Source of the DNA: Sporosarcina sp.
GTDB taxonomy: Bacteria; Bacillota; Bacilli; Bacillales_A; Planococcaceae
Assembly: GCA_029263895.1 (NCBI GenBank)
Contig: JARIDO010000027.1
Coordinates: 60,924 to 124,923 of the forward strand
Direction: 5' to 3'
DNA: 64,000 nt
Positions 1 through 12,601 of the stretch are shown piece by piece. The notes beneath the pieces were generated by a model. The model was not told the origin of the DNA. It ran no database searches and worked only from the letters and a program-made list of their open reading frames with translations. Every line of letters begins with the position of its first letter. The first letter of the stretch is position 1. The position numbers and the translations under genes are program-made.

Positions 1-1
1 T

Positions 2-409
2 AACGAAACAATTACATTCCACGATTCTTGTTACCTCGGACGTTATAACGATGTATACGACGCGCCGCGTGAGATTCTGAAATCGATTCCTGGTGTAAAC
101 CTTGTTGAGATGAAGCGTAACCGTCAAGACGGAATGTGTTGTGGAGCTGGTGGTGGATTGATGTGGATGGAAGAAGATACAGGCCAACGTATCAACGTTG
201 CACGTACTGAACAGGCAATGGAAGTTAGCCCAGGCATTATCTCTTCTGGATGTCCATACTGTTTGACCATGTTATCTGATGGTACAAAAGCAATTGAAGT
301 TGAAGAACAAGTTGGCACATATGACATTGCTGAGCTACTTGAGCGTTCAATCTTTGGAGAAGATTTTCATCCAGAAGTTGTAGAAGAGGAAGAAACAATT
401 TTAAATTAA
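2..409 (+). CDS. fadF: Fe-S oxidoreductase, heterodisulfide-reductase/FadF-like, C-terminal part (5' truncated by window edge)
   Basis: Open frame from base 2 (NETITFHDSCYLGRYNDVYDAPREIL...GMCCGAGGGLMWMEED...SSGCPYCLTML); CCG cysteine-rich motifs; next to a beta-oxidation operon. Confidence 0.8.
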   Translation, partial: NETITFHDSCYLGRYNDVYDAPREILKSIPGVNLVEMKRNRQDGMCCGAGGGLMWMEEDTGQRINVARTEQAMEVSPGIISSGCPYCLTMLSDGTKAIEVEEQVGTYDIAELLERSIFGEDFHPEVVEEEETILN

Positions 410-455
410 TCGCTTATTGCGACTAGATTAAAAGATAGATATACTAGATGTAACT

Positions 456-485
456 AAAGGGAGTGGAAACACTCCCTTTTTTCTT
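456..485 (+). terminator. Intrinsic terminator after fadF
   Basis: AAAGGGAGTG-GAAA-CACTCCCTTT followed by T-run. Confidence 0.9.
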
Positions 486-531
486 CAATTAGTTGTCGAG
501 CGAGCGTTCAGTCACTCGAATGAACGTGTTT

Positions 532-546
532 TTGTAAGCGTTATCA
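532..546 (+). promoter_or_regulatory. Candidate catabolite-responsive element (cre)
   Basis: TTGTAAGCGTTATCA fits WTGNAANCGNWNNCW; 22 bp upstream of the acetyl-CoA acetyltransferase start. Confidence 0.6.
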
Positions 547-568
547 ATTTAATCTGGGGGCGATTTAG

Positions 569-1765
569 TTGACGAAGACAGTCATTATTGAGGGCGCACG
601 TACGCCTTTTACAAAACTAGGGGGAGCACTCGTTAGCAAGACTGCAAGCGATCTTGGCGGGATTGCGATTCAAGAGGCTCTCAAACGTTCAAACGTTTTG
701 AATGCTGAAGTTGATGAAGTAATTATCGGTACTGTACTGCAAGCGGGTCAAGGTCAAATACCTTCAAGACAAGCGGCTGTGAAAGCTGGATTGCCATGGT
801 CAGTTAAAACGGAAACCATTAACAAAGTGTGCGCTTCTGGAATGCGCAGCGTGACATTGGCAGATCAGCTCATTCGACTTGGGGAAGAAGAAGTTGTCGT
901 TGCTGGCGGAATGGAGTCAATGTCTCATGCGCCCTATTATTTATCGACGGGACGATTCGGCCTGAAAATGGGTGATGCACAGTTAGTCGATGGCATGATC
1001 TATGATGGTTTATCGTGTTCGTTTTCACCGAATCGTGTGCATATGGGCACATACGGAAATGGTACTGCAAAAGAATTTAATTTGACGCGAGAAATGCAAG
1101 ACGAATGGTCTCTACGTAGTCATACAAAAGCACTCCAAGCAATGGATGCTGGTTTATTCGCGGAAGAAATTATCCCCGTTGAAGTACCGCAGCGAAAAGG
1201 GGATGCAATTTTAGTGGCAACTGATGAAGCACCGCGTCGTGATACGTCAATGGAATCACTGGCGAAATTACGACCTGCATTCGGTAAAGACGGCACGATT
1301 ACAGCAGGTAATGCGCCCGGGGTCAATGATGGAGCGTGTGCGCTTGTGCTGATGAATGAACAACGGGCACGTAAAGAAGGCAAGACGCAACTTGCGACCA
1401 TTATTGGTCATGCCGAAGTGGCAGTCGAACCCGAAAATTTTCCGCAAACACCAGGTCTAGTCATTAATGCTTTATTAAAAAAGACGGGTAAAACGATTGA
1501 TGAAATTGACTTGTTTGAAATAAACGAAGCATTTGCAGCAGTAGCGTTAGCAAGTGCTCAAATCGCTGGATTGGATGTCAATAAAGTCAATGTAAATGGG
1601 GGAGCTGTAGCGCTTGGTCATCCAATCGGCGCAAGTGGAACTCGAATTATCTTAACGCTTGCTTACGAATTGAGACGTCGTGGCGGGGGAATTGGTATTG
1701 CTTCCATTTGTTCGGGCGGTGGGCAAGGTGATGCAATTATGATTGAAGTGGACAAAACACGCTAA
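569..1765 (+). CDS. mmgA: Acetyl-CoA acetyltransferase (thiolase)
   Basis: Thiolase motifs (VCASGMRSV, GGMESMS, NVNGGAVALGHPIGASG, CSGGGQGDA). Confidence 0.93.
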   Translation: MTKTVIIEGARTPFTKLGGALVSKTASDLGGIAIQEALKRSNVLNAEVDEVIIGTVLQAGQGQIPSRQAAVKAGLPWSVKTETINKVCASGMRSVTLADQLIRLGEEEVVVAGGMESMSHAPYYLSTGRFGLKMGDAQLVDGMIYDGLSCSFSPNRVHMGTYGNGTAKEFNLTREMQDEWSLRSHTKALQAMDAGLFAEEIIPVEVPQRKGDAILVATDEAPRRDTSMESLAKLRPAFGKDGTITAGNAPGVNDGACALVLMNEQRARKEGKTQLATIIGHAEVAVEPENFPQTPGLVINALLKKTGKTIDEIDLFEINEAFAAVALASAQIAGLDVNKVNVNGGAVALGHPIGASGTRIILTLAYELRRRGGGIGIASICSGGGQGDAIMIEVDKTR

Positions 1766-1782
1766 ATTATTGAACGAGAGGA

Positions 1783-2643
1783 GTGGACAGTGTGGAGATT
1801 AAAAAAGTAATGGTCATTGGTGCAGGACAAATGGGTGGTGGCATTGCTCAAGTTTGCGCGCAAGCTGGTTTTACTGTGAAACTGAATGATATTAAAGACG
1901 AATCGTTAGATAAAGGATTCACAGTCATTACAAAAAATCTTAGCCGTAACGTTGAAAAAGGACGTATGACAGTAGATGAAAAAAATGCAGTTCTTAGTCG
2001 TATTTCGAGATCACTTGACCTACAAGATGCTGAAGATGTTGACATCGTTATTGAAGCAGCGGTAGAAAACATGGACATTAAAAAATCAATCTTTGCAAAA
2101 ATAGATGGCATCGCACAGCCGAATACCATTCTGGCAACAAACACTTCTTCGATGCCCATTACAGAAATCGCAGCGGCAACGAATCGACCTGGAAAAGTAA
2201 TCGGTATGCATTTCATGAATCCGGTGCCAGTGATGAAGCTTGTAGAAATTATTAGAGGGCTTGCGACCGAAGATGGGGTTTATGCAGCAGTTGATGGAAT
2301 GACGAAAAAACTAGCGAAAGTGCCTGTCGAAGTAAATGACTTTCCAGGTTTCGTTGCAAATCGAATACTCATGCCAATGATTAACGAAGCGATTTTCACG
2401 TTGTACGAAGGGGTAGCGACGAAAGAGGCCATTGATGATGTCATGAAATTGGGCATGAATCATCCAATGGGTCCACTTCAATTGGCAGACTTTATTGGAC
2501 TGGATACATGTCTCTACATTATGGAGACATTGCATGAAGGATTTGGTGATTCGAAGTATCGTCCGTGTCCTTTGCTTAGAAAGTATGTAAACGCTGGCTG
2601 GTTGGGGAACAAATCGGGGCGAGGATTTTACGAATATAACTAA
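1783..2643 (+). CDS. mmgB: 3-hydroxybutyryl-CoA dehydrogenase
   Basis: [13 protein letters not shown] Rossmann motif, [26 protein letters not shown]. Confidence 0.93.
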   Translation: MDSVEIKKVMVIGAGQMGGGIAQVCAQAGFTVKLNDIKDESLDKGFTVITKNLSRNVEKGRMTVDEKNAVLSRISRSLDLQDAEDVDIVIEAAVENMDIKKSIFAKIDGIAQPNTILATNTSSMPITEIAAATNRPGKVIGMHFMNPVPVMKLVEIIRGLATEDGVYAAVDGMTKKLAKVPVEVNDFPGFVANRILMPMINEAIFTLYEGVATKEAIDDVMKLGMNHPMGPLQLADFIGLDTCLYIMETLHEGFGDSKYRPCPLLRKYVNAGWLGNKSGRGFYEYN

Positions 2644-2658
2644 AGGAGAACGAATGGG

Positions 2659-3795
2659 ATGGACTTGAAATTCACCGAAGAGCAACAGATGATGCGTGAC
2701 ATGGTTAAAAACTTTGCTAAAACTGAAATTGAGCCCTTCATTCCACGCATGGAAGCAGGGGAGTTTCCACGTGAAATTATTACAAAAATGGGCGAGCTCG
2801 GTTTAATGGGGATTACGACACCTGAAAAATATGGTGGTTCAGAAATGGACTTTGTTTCGTATATAAGTGCCATTCATGAACTATCGAAAGTGAGTGCAGT
2901 CGTAGGGGTAATTCTGTCCGTACATACTTCTGTCGGAACAAATCCCATTATGTATTTTGGCAATGAAGATCAAAAGAGTCGCTATTTAACAAAGATGGCG
3001 AGTGGCGAGTACTTGGGGGCATTTTGTTTAACAGAGGCATCTTCAGGCTCAGATGCGGGTTCATTGAAAACGCGTGCTGTAAAGAAAGACGACCACTATG
3101 TGTTAAATGGCTCTAAAATGTTTATCACAAACGGTGGTGAAGCAGATGTATACATCGTTTTCGCCTCAACAGAACCTGAAAAAGGAACATATGGCATTAC
3201 AGCGTTTATCGTCGACAAAAAAACACCGGGCCTTATTATTGGTAAAGATGAAAGCAAAATGGGATTACACGGTTCACGAACTGTTCAACTCACTTTTGAA
3301 GATATGAAAGTTCCTCTAGAGAATGTGCTAGGATTAGATGGTGAAGGGTTTAAAATTGCGATGGCAAACCTAGACGTTGGTCGAATTGGAATCGCGGCGC
3401 AAGCGTTAGGGATTGCCGAGGCTTCATTGGAAGCTGCAACAGCTTATGCAAGAGAGCGTGTTCAATTTGGCAAGCCAATTGCATTGCAACAAGGGGTAGG
3501 TTTTAAGCTGGCAGATATGGCAACTCATGTAGAAGCCGCCAGATTATTAGTCTACCGTGCAGCAGAGCTCCGTGCAAAAGGCTTACCTTGTAGCAAAGAA
3601 GCGTCGATGGCAAAAGTATTTGCCTCACAAACAGCAGTGGACTGTTCAATCGAAGCGATTCAAGTGTTTGGTGGCTACGGATACACAAAAGATTATCCCG
3701 TTGAACGCTACTTCCGAGATGCCAAAGTGACGCAGATTTATGAAGGTACAAGTGAAATTCAAAAACTCGTAATTACAAAACATTTAACAAAATAA
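2659..3795 (+). CDS. Acyl-CoA dehydrogenase
   Basis: [43 protein letters not shown]. Confidence 0.93.
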   Translation: MDLKFTEEQQMMRDMVKNFAKTEIEPFIPRMEAGEFPREIITKMGELGLMGITTPEKYGGSEMDFVSYISAIHELSKVSAVVGVILSVHTSVGTNPIMYFGNEDQKSRYLTKMASGEYLGAFCLTEASSGSDAGSLKTRAVKKDDHYVLNGSKMFITNGGEADVYIVFASTEPEKGTYGITAFIVDKKTPGLIIGKDESKMGLHGSRTVQLTFEDMKVPLENVLGLDGEGFKIAMANLDVGRIGIAAQALGIAEASLEAATAYARERVQFGKPIALQQGVGFKLADMATHVEAARLLVYRAAELRAKGLPCSKEASMAKVFASQTAVDCSIEAIQVFGGYGYTKDYPVERYFRDAKVTQIYEGTSEIQKLVITKHLTK

Positions 3796-3815
3796 AAACT
3801 AAGGTGGGACTTTAA

Positions 3816-4955
3816 ATGAACTTTAAGCTATCAGAAGAACACGAAATGATTAGAAAAATGGTGCGCGATTTTGCAGAGAAAGAAGTTGCACCAACAGCGG
3901 CAGAACGTGACGAAGAAGAACGTTTTGATATGGATATCTTTAAGAAAATGGCTGAACTTGGTTTGACGGGTATCCCGTGGCCAGAAGAGTACGGTGGTAT
4001 CGGTAGTGATTATTTAGCATACGTCATTGCAGTTGAAGAATTATCACGTGTATGTGCATCAACTGGAGTTACGCTATCAGCACATACTTCACTTGCTGGA
4101 TGGCCGGTATTTAAATTCGGAACAGAAGAGCAAAAGCAGAAATACTTACGCCCGATGGCTGAAGGTACAAAGATTGGTGCATACGGACTAACGGAAGCTG
4201 GTTCAGGATCTGATGCAGGTGGCATGCGTACAACTGCAAAATTAGATGGAGATGACTATGTACTAAATGGTTCTAAGATTTTTATTACAAATGGGGGAAT
4301 TGCGGACACATACATCGTTTTTGCAGTGACTGATCCCGACTCAAAACATAAAGGTACGAGTGCATTTATCGTTGAGAAAGAGTTTGCGGGCTTCTCGGTT
4401 GGTAAAAAAGAAAAGAAACTTGGTATTCGTTCATCACCTACAACTGAAATTATATTTGATAACTGTCGTGTGCCAAAAGAGAATCTGTTAGGTGAAGAAG
4501 GGCAAGGGTTCATCATCGCAATGAAAACATTGGATGGCGGTCGAAACGGAATTGCTGCGCAAGCGGTTGGAATTGCACAAGGTGCATTGGATGCTTCTGT
4601 AGACTATGCAAAAGAGCGTATCCAATTCGGCAAACCGATTGCAGCAAATCAAGGGATTGGTTTCAAATTAGCCGATATGGCAACAGCGACGGAAGCTTCA
4701 CGTCTATTGACGTATCAAGCGGCGTGGTTGGAGTCAAATGGCTTACCATATGGGAAAGAGTCCGCAATGGCGAAATTAATGGCGGGCGATACAGCGATGA
4801 AAGTAACGACAGAAGCAGTCCAAGTATATGGTGGCTATGGCTACACGAAAGATTATCCAGTCGAACGCTTCATGCGCGATGCAAAAATCACTCAAATCTA
4901 TGAGGGAACACAAGAAATTCAACGTATGGTCATCTCCCGTATGCTAACAAAATGA
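3816..4955 (+). CDS. mmgC: Acyl-CoA dehydrogenase
   Basis: Paralogue of the preceding [34 protein letters not shown]. Confidence 0.9.
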   Translation: MNFKLSEEHEMIRKMVRDFAEKEVAPTAAERDEEERFDMDIFKKMAELGLTGIPWPEEYGGIGSDYLAYVIAVEELSRVCASTGVTLSAHTSLAGWPVFKFGTEEQKQKYLRPMAEGTKIGAYGLTEAGSGSDAGGMRTTAKLDGDDYVLNGSKIFITNGGIADTYIVFAVTDPDSKHKGTSAFIVEKEFAGFSVGKKEKKLGIRSSPTTEIIFDNCRVPKENLLGEEGQGFIIAMKTLDGGRNGIAAQAVGIAQGALDASVDYAKERIQFGKPIAANQGIGFKLADMATATEASRLLTYQAAWLESNGLPYGKESAMAKLMAGDTAMKVTTEAVQVYGGYGYTKDYPVERFMRDAKITQIYEGTQEIQRMVISRMLTK

Positions 4956-4971
4956 GTGGAGGTGAGTATGT

Positions 4972-5589
4972 TTGTGGAAGCACGAAGTGAAATCATCCGT
5001 TAAAGATGAAGGTTTAATTGAAAAAAGACGTGAACAAATGATTAAAGGTGCTGTAAAGCTCTTTAAAGAAAAAGGCTTTCACCGAGCAACTACGCGAGAA
5101 ATCGCAAAGGCAGCAGGTTTTAGCATTGGGACGCTTTACGAATATATTGGAACGAAGGAAGACGTGCTCTACCTAGTTTGTGATAATATCTACAACGAAG
5201 TAAATGCACGTCTTTCACTATTAACAACTGATGATGGGACATTGACGAGCTTGAAATCGGCAATTTCAACGTATTATCGCCTAATTGACGATATGTCAGA
5301 CGAATTTGTAGTGATGTATCAAGAATCGAAATCATTACCTAAAAACGCGCTTCAATATGTCTTTGAAAAAGAAATGAAAATGGTTGCACTATTTGAAAAT
5401 ATCCTATCAGCGTGTGTGAAGTCTGGGGAACTTCGTATTGCAGAGAAGGACATTACAACTGTCGCACATCATGTGGTTGTACAAGGTCAAATGTGGGCTT
5501 TCAGAAGATGGGCCCTTCGTCAACATCATACGATTGACGAATACATTCGCATTCAAACTGATCTAATTTTAAAAGGAATGGAAAGCTAA
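4972..5589 (+). CDS. TetR/AcrR-family regulator (FadR/YsiA-like)
   Basis: N-terminal HTH GAVKLFKEKGFHRATTREIAKAAGFSIGTLYEYIGTKEDVLY; located inside the acyl-CoA operon. Confidence 0.85.
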   Translation: MWKHEVKSSVKDEGLIEKRREQMIKGAVKLFKEKGFHRATTREIAKAAGFSIGTLYEYIGTKEDVLYLVCDNIYNEVNARLSLLTTDDGTLTSLKSAISTYYRLIDDMSDEFVVMYQESKSLPKNALQYVFEKEMKMVALFENILSACVKSGELRIAEKDITTVAHHVVVQGQMWAFRRWALRQHHTIDEYIRIQTDLILKGMES

Positions 5590-5595
5590 CGCACG

Positions 5596-5613
5596 TTAAG
5601 AACTATTCATTCA
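5596..5613 (+). promoter_or_regulatory. Candidate FadR-type operator upstream of icmF
   Basis: TTAAGAACTATTCATTCA versus B. subtilis FadR consensus TGAATGANTANTCATTCA; only 3 defined positions differ. Confidence 0.45.
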
Positions 5614-5628
5614 GCTAGAAGGGGTGTT

Positions 5629-8600
5629 TTGAAATTGGCTACTGAAGAAATCTATAATCCAAAAAACCATGTCCGTTTTGTAACAGCATCAAGTCTATTC
5701 GATGGTCATGATGCATCCATTAACATCATGCGTCGAATTCTTCAATCTAGTGGTGCAGAAGTCATTCATTTAGGACATAATCGCTCTGTTGAGGAAGTTG
5801 TTAATGCGGCAATTCAAGAAGACGTCCAAGGCATTGCAATCTCTTCCTACCAAGGCGGGCATGTCGAGTACTTTAAATACATGCAGGATTTACTGCGTGA
5901 AAAAGGGGCACCCCATATTCGCATTTATGGTGGCGGTGGCGGTGTTATTATCCCGAAAGAAATCAAAGAATTGCACGACTATGGAATTGCTTGGATTTTC
6001 TCGCCAGAAGACGGTCGTAAAATGGGTCTTCAAGGGATGATCAATCGCATGCTAGAAGAATGTGATTACGTCACAGCTGCCGACAATGAAATCGAAAACC
6101 TTGAAAATATAACTACAGATAAACCAGAAGTGCTTGCGAACGTCATTAGTTATGCTGAAGAAATGTATGACAAAGACGACACGGACGCAAATCTTCTCAT
6201 CCAAAAAGCACGGGAACTATCTAAAAAAACACCAGTCCTTGGGATTACGGGAACTGGTGGAGCGGGTAAAAGTTCTCTAACAGATGAGTTGATTCGTCGG
6301 TTCTTACATGACTTGCCGAATAAAAAAGTAGCCATTTTATCTATCGATCCCACGAAGCAGAAAACAGGCGGGGCATTACTTGGTGACCGTATCCGTATGA
6401 ATGCAATCTTTAATAACCGTGTATTCATGCGTAGTTTGGCAACTCGTGGATCGCGTACTGAGTTATCTGGGGCTATCAAAGACGTGCTAGATGTAGTCAA
6501 AACAGCCGGATTCGATCTCATCGTTGTTGAAACGAGCGGAATTGGCCAAGGTGACGCTGAGATTACTGAAATCTCAGATGCCTCGATGTATGTGATGACG
6601 AGTGAATTCGGTGCCCCAACACAACTTGAGAAAATTGATATGATTGACTTTGCAGACTTGATTGTTATCAATAAATTTGAGCGCAAAGGATCTGAAGACG
6701 CTTTACGACAAGTGCAAAAACAATATCAACGCAGCCATTTATTGTGGGACAACGATTTAGACGAAATGCCTGTCTACGGAACGATTGCAAGTCAGTTCAA
6801 CGATAAAGGCACAAACTCGTTATTCGCTGCACTCGTAGGTGTGTTAAATAAAAAATGTGGACTCGATTGGGAAACATCGTATGCGCAATTTGTGAAAACG
6901 CAGAAACAAAACGTTATCATCCCGAATGACCGTCATCACTACTTAAGAGAAATCGCTAGTACAGTACGTGATTATCATAAAAAGTCCGAGCAACAAGCAG
7001 CGTTAGCACGTCGTTTATTTCAACTCGAAGGGGCAATGGAAGCAGTCGAAGAAAAGTCGTCTGACAATGCTTTAATTGCATCCCTCCAATCACTTGCAGA
7101 GGGTGTTCGCGACGAACTAACAGCGGAGTCGAAGCGGATATTAGCGAACTGGGAAACGTTAAAAGAATCTTATGCAGGTGATGAAGTTATTACAAAAGTG
7201 CGTGATAAGGAATTACGTACACTGTTAACAACGACAAGCTTATCGGGCTTGAAGATTCCCAAAGTATCGTTACCGAAATTTAAAGATTATGGAGAAATCC
7301 TTCGTTGGGTCTATAGCGAAAACGTGCCAGGGTCCTATCCGTATACTGGAGGCGTCTTCCCGTTCAAACGTGAAGGGGAAGATCCGAAACGTCAATTTGC
7401 TGGAGAAGGCACGCCAGAACGAACGAACCGACGATTCCATTATTTATCGAAAGATGACGATGCAAAGCGTCTATCAACAGCATTCGACTCTGTAACGTTA
7501 TATGGAGAAGATCCAGATGAACGACCGGATATCTACGGAAAAGTAGGCGAATCAGGGGTTAGTATTTGTACATTAGAAGATATGAAGAAATTATATGATG
7601 GTTTCGACTTATGTGCACCAGCGACTTCTGTCTCTATGACCATTAATGGACCAGCTCCAATCATACTAGCGATGTTCATGAATACAGCAATTGATCAGCA
7701 AGTTCGTATAAAAGAAGAAGAAGTAGGTCGCACCCTTACAGTTGAAGAGTTTACAACTGTCCATGACGCGACGTTGCAAGTCGTACGTGGAACTGTACAA
7801 GCGGATATATTAAAAGAAGACCAAGGTCAAAATACATGTATCTTCTCGACAGAATTTGCACTGCGCATGATGGGGGATATCCAACAGTACTTCATCGATA
7901 AAAAAGTTCGCAATTATTATTCTGTATCTATTTCTGGTTATCACATTGCAGAAGCTGGCGCGAATCCAATCTCTCAACTAGCATTTACACTAGCAAACGG
8001 CTTTACGTATGTCGAATACTACTTAAGCCGCGGCATGGACATTAACGATTTCGCACCAAACCTATCATTCTTTTTCTCAAACGGCCTAGACCCGGAATAC
8101 ACAGTTATCGGTCGTGTTGCAAGAAGAATATGGGCAGTCACAATGCGTGAAAAATACGGAGCGAATGATCGAAGTCAAAAACTTAAGTACCACGTTCAAA
8201 CATCTGGACGCAGTTTACATGCGCAAGAAATTGACTTCAACGACATTCGTACAACATTGCAAGCACTTATGGCATTACAGGACAACTGTAATTCATTGCA
8301 TACTAACGCATACGATGAAGCAATCACAACTCCGACGGAAGAATCTGTTCGCCGAGCAATGGCGATTCAGATGATTATTACAAAAGAAATGGGTCTTGCG
8401 AAAAATGAGAACCCGCTTCAAGGTGCATATATCATCGAAGAACTAACAGATCTTGTCGAAGAATCTGTACTCAAAGAATTCGATAGTCTCAATGATCGTG
8501 GTGGCGTACTGGGATCCATGGAAACACAATACCAACGTGGAAAAATTCAAGAAGAATCGATGCATTATGAAATGCTAAAGCATACCGGAGAACTACCGAT

Positions 8601-8892
8601 TATCGGAGTCAACACTTATTTGAATCCGAATCCACCATCCTCCGATGACATCGATAACATGGAAATCGCTCGCGCAACAACGGAAGAAAAAGAAACGCAA
8701 ATTAAAAACCTACGCACATTCCAACAAACACATGCGACCGAAGTGGATGCTGCGCTTCGAAAATTAAAAACAGCAGCAGTCTCTGGCGGCAACATCTTCT
8801 CCGAACTTATGGAAACCGTCAAAGTTGCCAGTCTCGGCCAAATCACAAATGCCCTCTACGAAGTAGGTGGCCAATACCGACGCAACATGTAA
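5629..8892 (+). CDS. icmF: Fused isobutyryl-CoA mutase (B12-binding, MeaI-type G-protein and mutase domains)
   Basis: B12-binding [19 protein letters not shown], Walker [10 protein letters not shown], mutase TIRQYAG-like [30 protein letters not shown], 1087 aa. Confidence 0.93.
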   Translation: MKLATEEIYNPKNHVRFVTASSLFDGHDASINIMRRILQSSGAEVIHLGHNRSVEEVVNAAIQEDVQGIAISSYQGGHVEYFKYMQDLLREKGAPHIRIYGGGGGVIIPKEIKELHDYGIAWIFSPEDGRKMGLQGMINRMLEECDYVTAADNEIENLENITTDKPEVLANVISYAEEMYDKDDTDANLLIQKARELSKKTPVLGITGTGGAGKSSLTDELIRRFLHDLPNKKVAILSIDPTKQKTGGALLGDRIRMNAIFNNRVFMRSLATRGSRTELSGAIKDVLDVVKTAGFDLIVVETSGIGQGDAEITEISDASMYVMTSEFGAPTQLEKIDMIDFADLIVINKFERKGSEDALRQVQKQYQRSHLLWDNDLDEMPVYGTIASQFNDKGTNSLFAALVGVLNKKCGLDWETSYAQFVKTQKQNVIIPNDRHHYLREIASTVRDYHKKSEQQAALARRLFQLEGAMEAVEEKSSDNALIASLQSLAEGVRDELTAESKRILANWETLKESYAGDEVITKVRDKELRTLLTTTSLSGLKIPKVSLPKFKDYGEILRWVYSENVPGSYPYTGGVFPFKREGEDPKRQFAGEGTPERTNRRFHYLSKDDDAKRLSTAFDSVTLYGEDPDERPDIYGKVGESGVSICTLEDMKKLYDGFDLCAPATSVSMTINGPAPIILAMFMNTAIDQQVRIKEEEVGRTLTVEEFTTVHDATLQVVRGTVQADILKEDQGQNTCIFSTEFALRMMGDIQQYFIDKKVRNYYSVSISGYHIAEAGANPISQLAFTLANGFTYVEYYLSRGMDINDFAPNLSFFFSNGLDPEYTVIGRVARRIWAVTMREKYGANDRSQKLKYHVQTSGRSLHAQEIDFNDIRTTLQALMALQDNCNSLHTNAYDEAITTPTEESVRRAMAIQMIITKEMGLAKNENPLQGAYIIEELTDLVEESVLKEFDSLNDRGGVLGSMETQYQRGKIQEESMHYEMLKHTGELPIIGVNTYLNPNPPSSDDIDNMEIARATTEEKETQIKNLRTFQQTHATEVDAALRKLKTAAVSGGNIFSELMETVKVASLGQITNALYEVGGQYRRNM

Positions 8893-8901
8893 CGATCAAA
8901 T

Positions 8902-8938
8902 AATCCGCAACCCTCGTAAAGGATTGCGGATTGTTTTT
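8902..8938 (+). terminator. Intrinsic terminator after icmF
   Basis: AATCCGCAACC...GGATTGCGGATT followed by GTTTTT. Confidence 0.85.
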
Positions 8939-8977
8939 CCTTTGAATACAAAGTGTATTGTTGTGCCTGTAAATTCT

Positions 8978-9158
8978 CTCGCGCGCCCGCAAATCGAGTG
9001 AATCGCCCGAAAGCAGAGTCCGCGCGCACGTAAATCGTGTGAATCGCCCGAAAGCAGGCTCCGCGCGCCCGCAAATCGAGTGAATCGCCCGAAAGCAGTG
9101 TCCGCGCGCCCGCAAAACGGTCGAATCGCCCGAAAGCAGATTCCGCGCGCCCGCAAAT
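8978..9158 (+). repeat. 41-bp tandem array, locus A (4 full units plus a half unit)
   Basis: GCCCG cores of the second half-unit at 9005, 9046, 9087, 9128 (exact 41-bp steps); first half-unit cores from 8985 to 9149 in 41-bp steps. Confidence 0.95.
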
Positions 9159-9271
9159 CAGCTGCACTAAAAAATCAACAATCAAAAAATATCAAATCAA
9201 AATCTTTTTTATAGTCATATACTGGTATTTGAACGTATAATGAAAAGTATGTATGAAAAGGGGGGAAGCAC

Positions 9272-9436
9272 ATGAAATTATATCTTCATATATTGATTGT
9301 TACGGTGCTTGTCATACTTACATTTATCCTCTACAATAAAGGTTTCGGCGCTATCCCGTTTTTATTAACAGGTATTTATTTGAGTTACATTTGTATAAAA
9401 GAATTAAATTACTATAAAAAGAGTAAAAGAATGTAG
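9272..9436 (+). CDS. Small two-TM-like membrane protein, 54 aa
   Basis: MKLYLHILIVTVLVILTFILYNKGFGAIPFLLTGIYLSYICIKELNYYKKSKRM; RBS AAGGGGGG upstream; below the supplied ORF size cutoff. Confidence 0.65.
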   Translation: MKLYLHILIVTVLVILTFILYNKGFGAIPFLLTGIYLSYICIKELNYYKKSKRM

Positions 9437-9493
9437 CATATTCAACGTACCATTGTATATAATGGTGAGTATGCTTATGGACAGAGAAAGGAC

Positions 9494-10048
9494 GTGCGTT
9501 ATTTGAATATCAAAGAAATGACGAAAAAACAATTAGCAGAAGAATCATTGATCGATATCGTTTTTGAACTTTTAATCGAAAAACGTGAACCACTTACGAT
9601 GCAACAACTGTTGGATGAAGTACGTAAACTTACTGGAATTAGTGAAAGAGAATTAAAAACAAAGATGCAACAATTTTATACGGACATGAATATCGATGGA
9701 CGTTTTATTGTCATTAATGATAATCGTTGGGGATTGCGTGAATGGTATCCTGTAGATCAAATCGAAGTAGAAACAGCGCCTGTTGTAAAAGTGCGTAAGA
9801 AGAAAAAGAAAAAAGCAGTGATTGAAGAAGATGAGGATATTGAAGAAGAAGAAGATGAGGATGAACTTTTCGATGAAGAGTTCGATGAGCTTCTAGAAGA
9901 TGAGGAAGATGACGACGACGAGGAAGATGAAGAGGAAGTTGTTGAAATTGAGGCTGATTTATTAGACCCTGACGATGACCTTGAAATTATTCCTGAAGAT
10001 ACCGATATCGACTTAGATGAAGAAGAAGATGAGGAAGAAGAAGAATAA
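9494..10048 (+). CDS. rpoE: DNA-directed RNA polymerase delta subunit
   Basis: HARE-HTH N-terminus plus long Asp/Glu tail; directly upstream of pyrG. Confidence 0.95.
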   Translation: MRYLNIKEMTKKQLAEESLIDIVFELLIEKREPLTMQQLLDEVRKLTGISERELKTKMQQFYTDMNIDGRFIVINDNRWGLREWYPVDQIEVETAPVVKVRKKKKKKAVIEEDEDIEEEEDEDELFDEEFDELLEDEEDDDDEEDEEEVVEIEADLLDPDDDLEIIPEDTDIDLDEEEDEEEEE

Positions 10049-10052
10049 TTAC

Positions 10053-11812
<1,760 letters not shown>

Positions 11813-11820
11813 GGAAATGA

Positions 11821-11866
11821 AAGCGTCACAGATGTCATTAATAACTGACACTGTGACGCTTTTTTA
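11821..11866. terminator. Bidirectional terminator between convergent pyrG and ywjG
   Basis: AAGCGTCACAG...CTGTGACGCTTTTTT palindrome. Confidence 0.85.
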
Positions 11867-12388
11867 TAAATCTTTCATGATTTCATCATATTCCATTTTC
11901 ACAGCTTCATAGACGAATAGTGCGGCTAAAGCGTGTGGTTGAATGATTCGTTGACCTTCATCATCGGGTAATAATCCTTTTGTAATGCCAGTATAGATAT
12001 ATGTGTAAGCGAGATTGAAAAGTGTATTACTTTCGTCTGGCTTTTCAGCTGCTAACACACCGAAAGGTATAAACTGACTTGCTAATTGTTTTGCAAGAGT
12101 TAGACCGTGCTTGTCGGATACTGATCTGGACAAAATCCAAACACGATCTTGAGTGCCGATGCTCATGTCTGTTTCATAACGCACAGCTCCGTCAAAAGGC
12201 TCAATAGCGAGAAGGGCATTTGTTGCAACGCTCTCCATTTCACCAAATCCAGCAATAATCACACGACCTTCTCCAATTGTCGCTTGAGCAAGTAAACGTG
12301 CAGTCTCTTCAATCGCCATCTCATTATTTGTAGCAATACGTTGGAGTAAACCAGTCATTTGTGTCGTTAACATTTTCATGTGTTTCAC
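11864..12388 (-). CDS. ywjG: DUF2529 family protein (YwjG-like)
   Basis: Position between pyrG and spo0F and SIS-like sequence; synteny-based. Confidence 0.75.
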   Translation of the reverse strand: MKHMKMLTTQMTGLLQRIATNNEMAIEETARLLAQATIGEGRVIIAGFGEMESVATNALLAIEPFDGAVRYETDMSIGTQDRVWILSRSVSDKHGLTLAKQLASQFIPFGVLAAEKPDESNTLFNLAYTYIYTGITKGLLPDDEGQRIIQPHALAALFVYEAVKMEYDEIMKDL

Positions 12389-12601
12389 CTCTCTATAAGT
12401 ATAAGAAGTATTGAAATGGAAAGCAAAAAGGAAATTCCTTCATTAAAAAGAAGGAAAAAACTACTACTTTGTCAAATAGATACTAATACTAGGTTATTAC
12501 ACTTTCGAGTACTATTTTTCCTACGATTGAGATAGTTTGTTTAGACGAAAAAATTTACTATATATGTATGATGAGTATATACAAAGGGTAGGTGTAAGCG
12601 G

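Noticed and set aside
1848-2216. Long antisense ORFs within fatty-acid genes (also 2311-2685, 6150-6686, 17820-18188 and others)
   Set aside because: Fully overlapped by well-supported + strand enzymes; typical shadow ORFs.
5590-5628. Cobalamin riboswitch before icmF
   Set aside because: Only 39 bp separate the tetR gene and icmF, too short for a B12 riboswitch.
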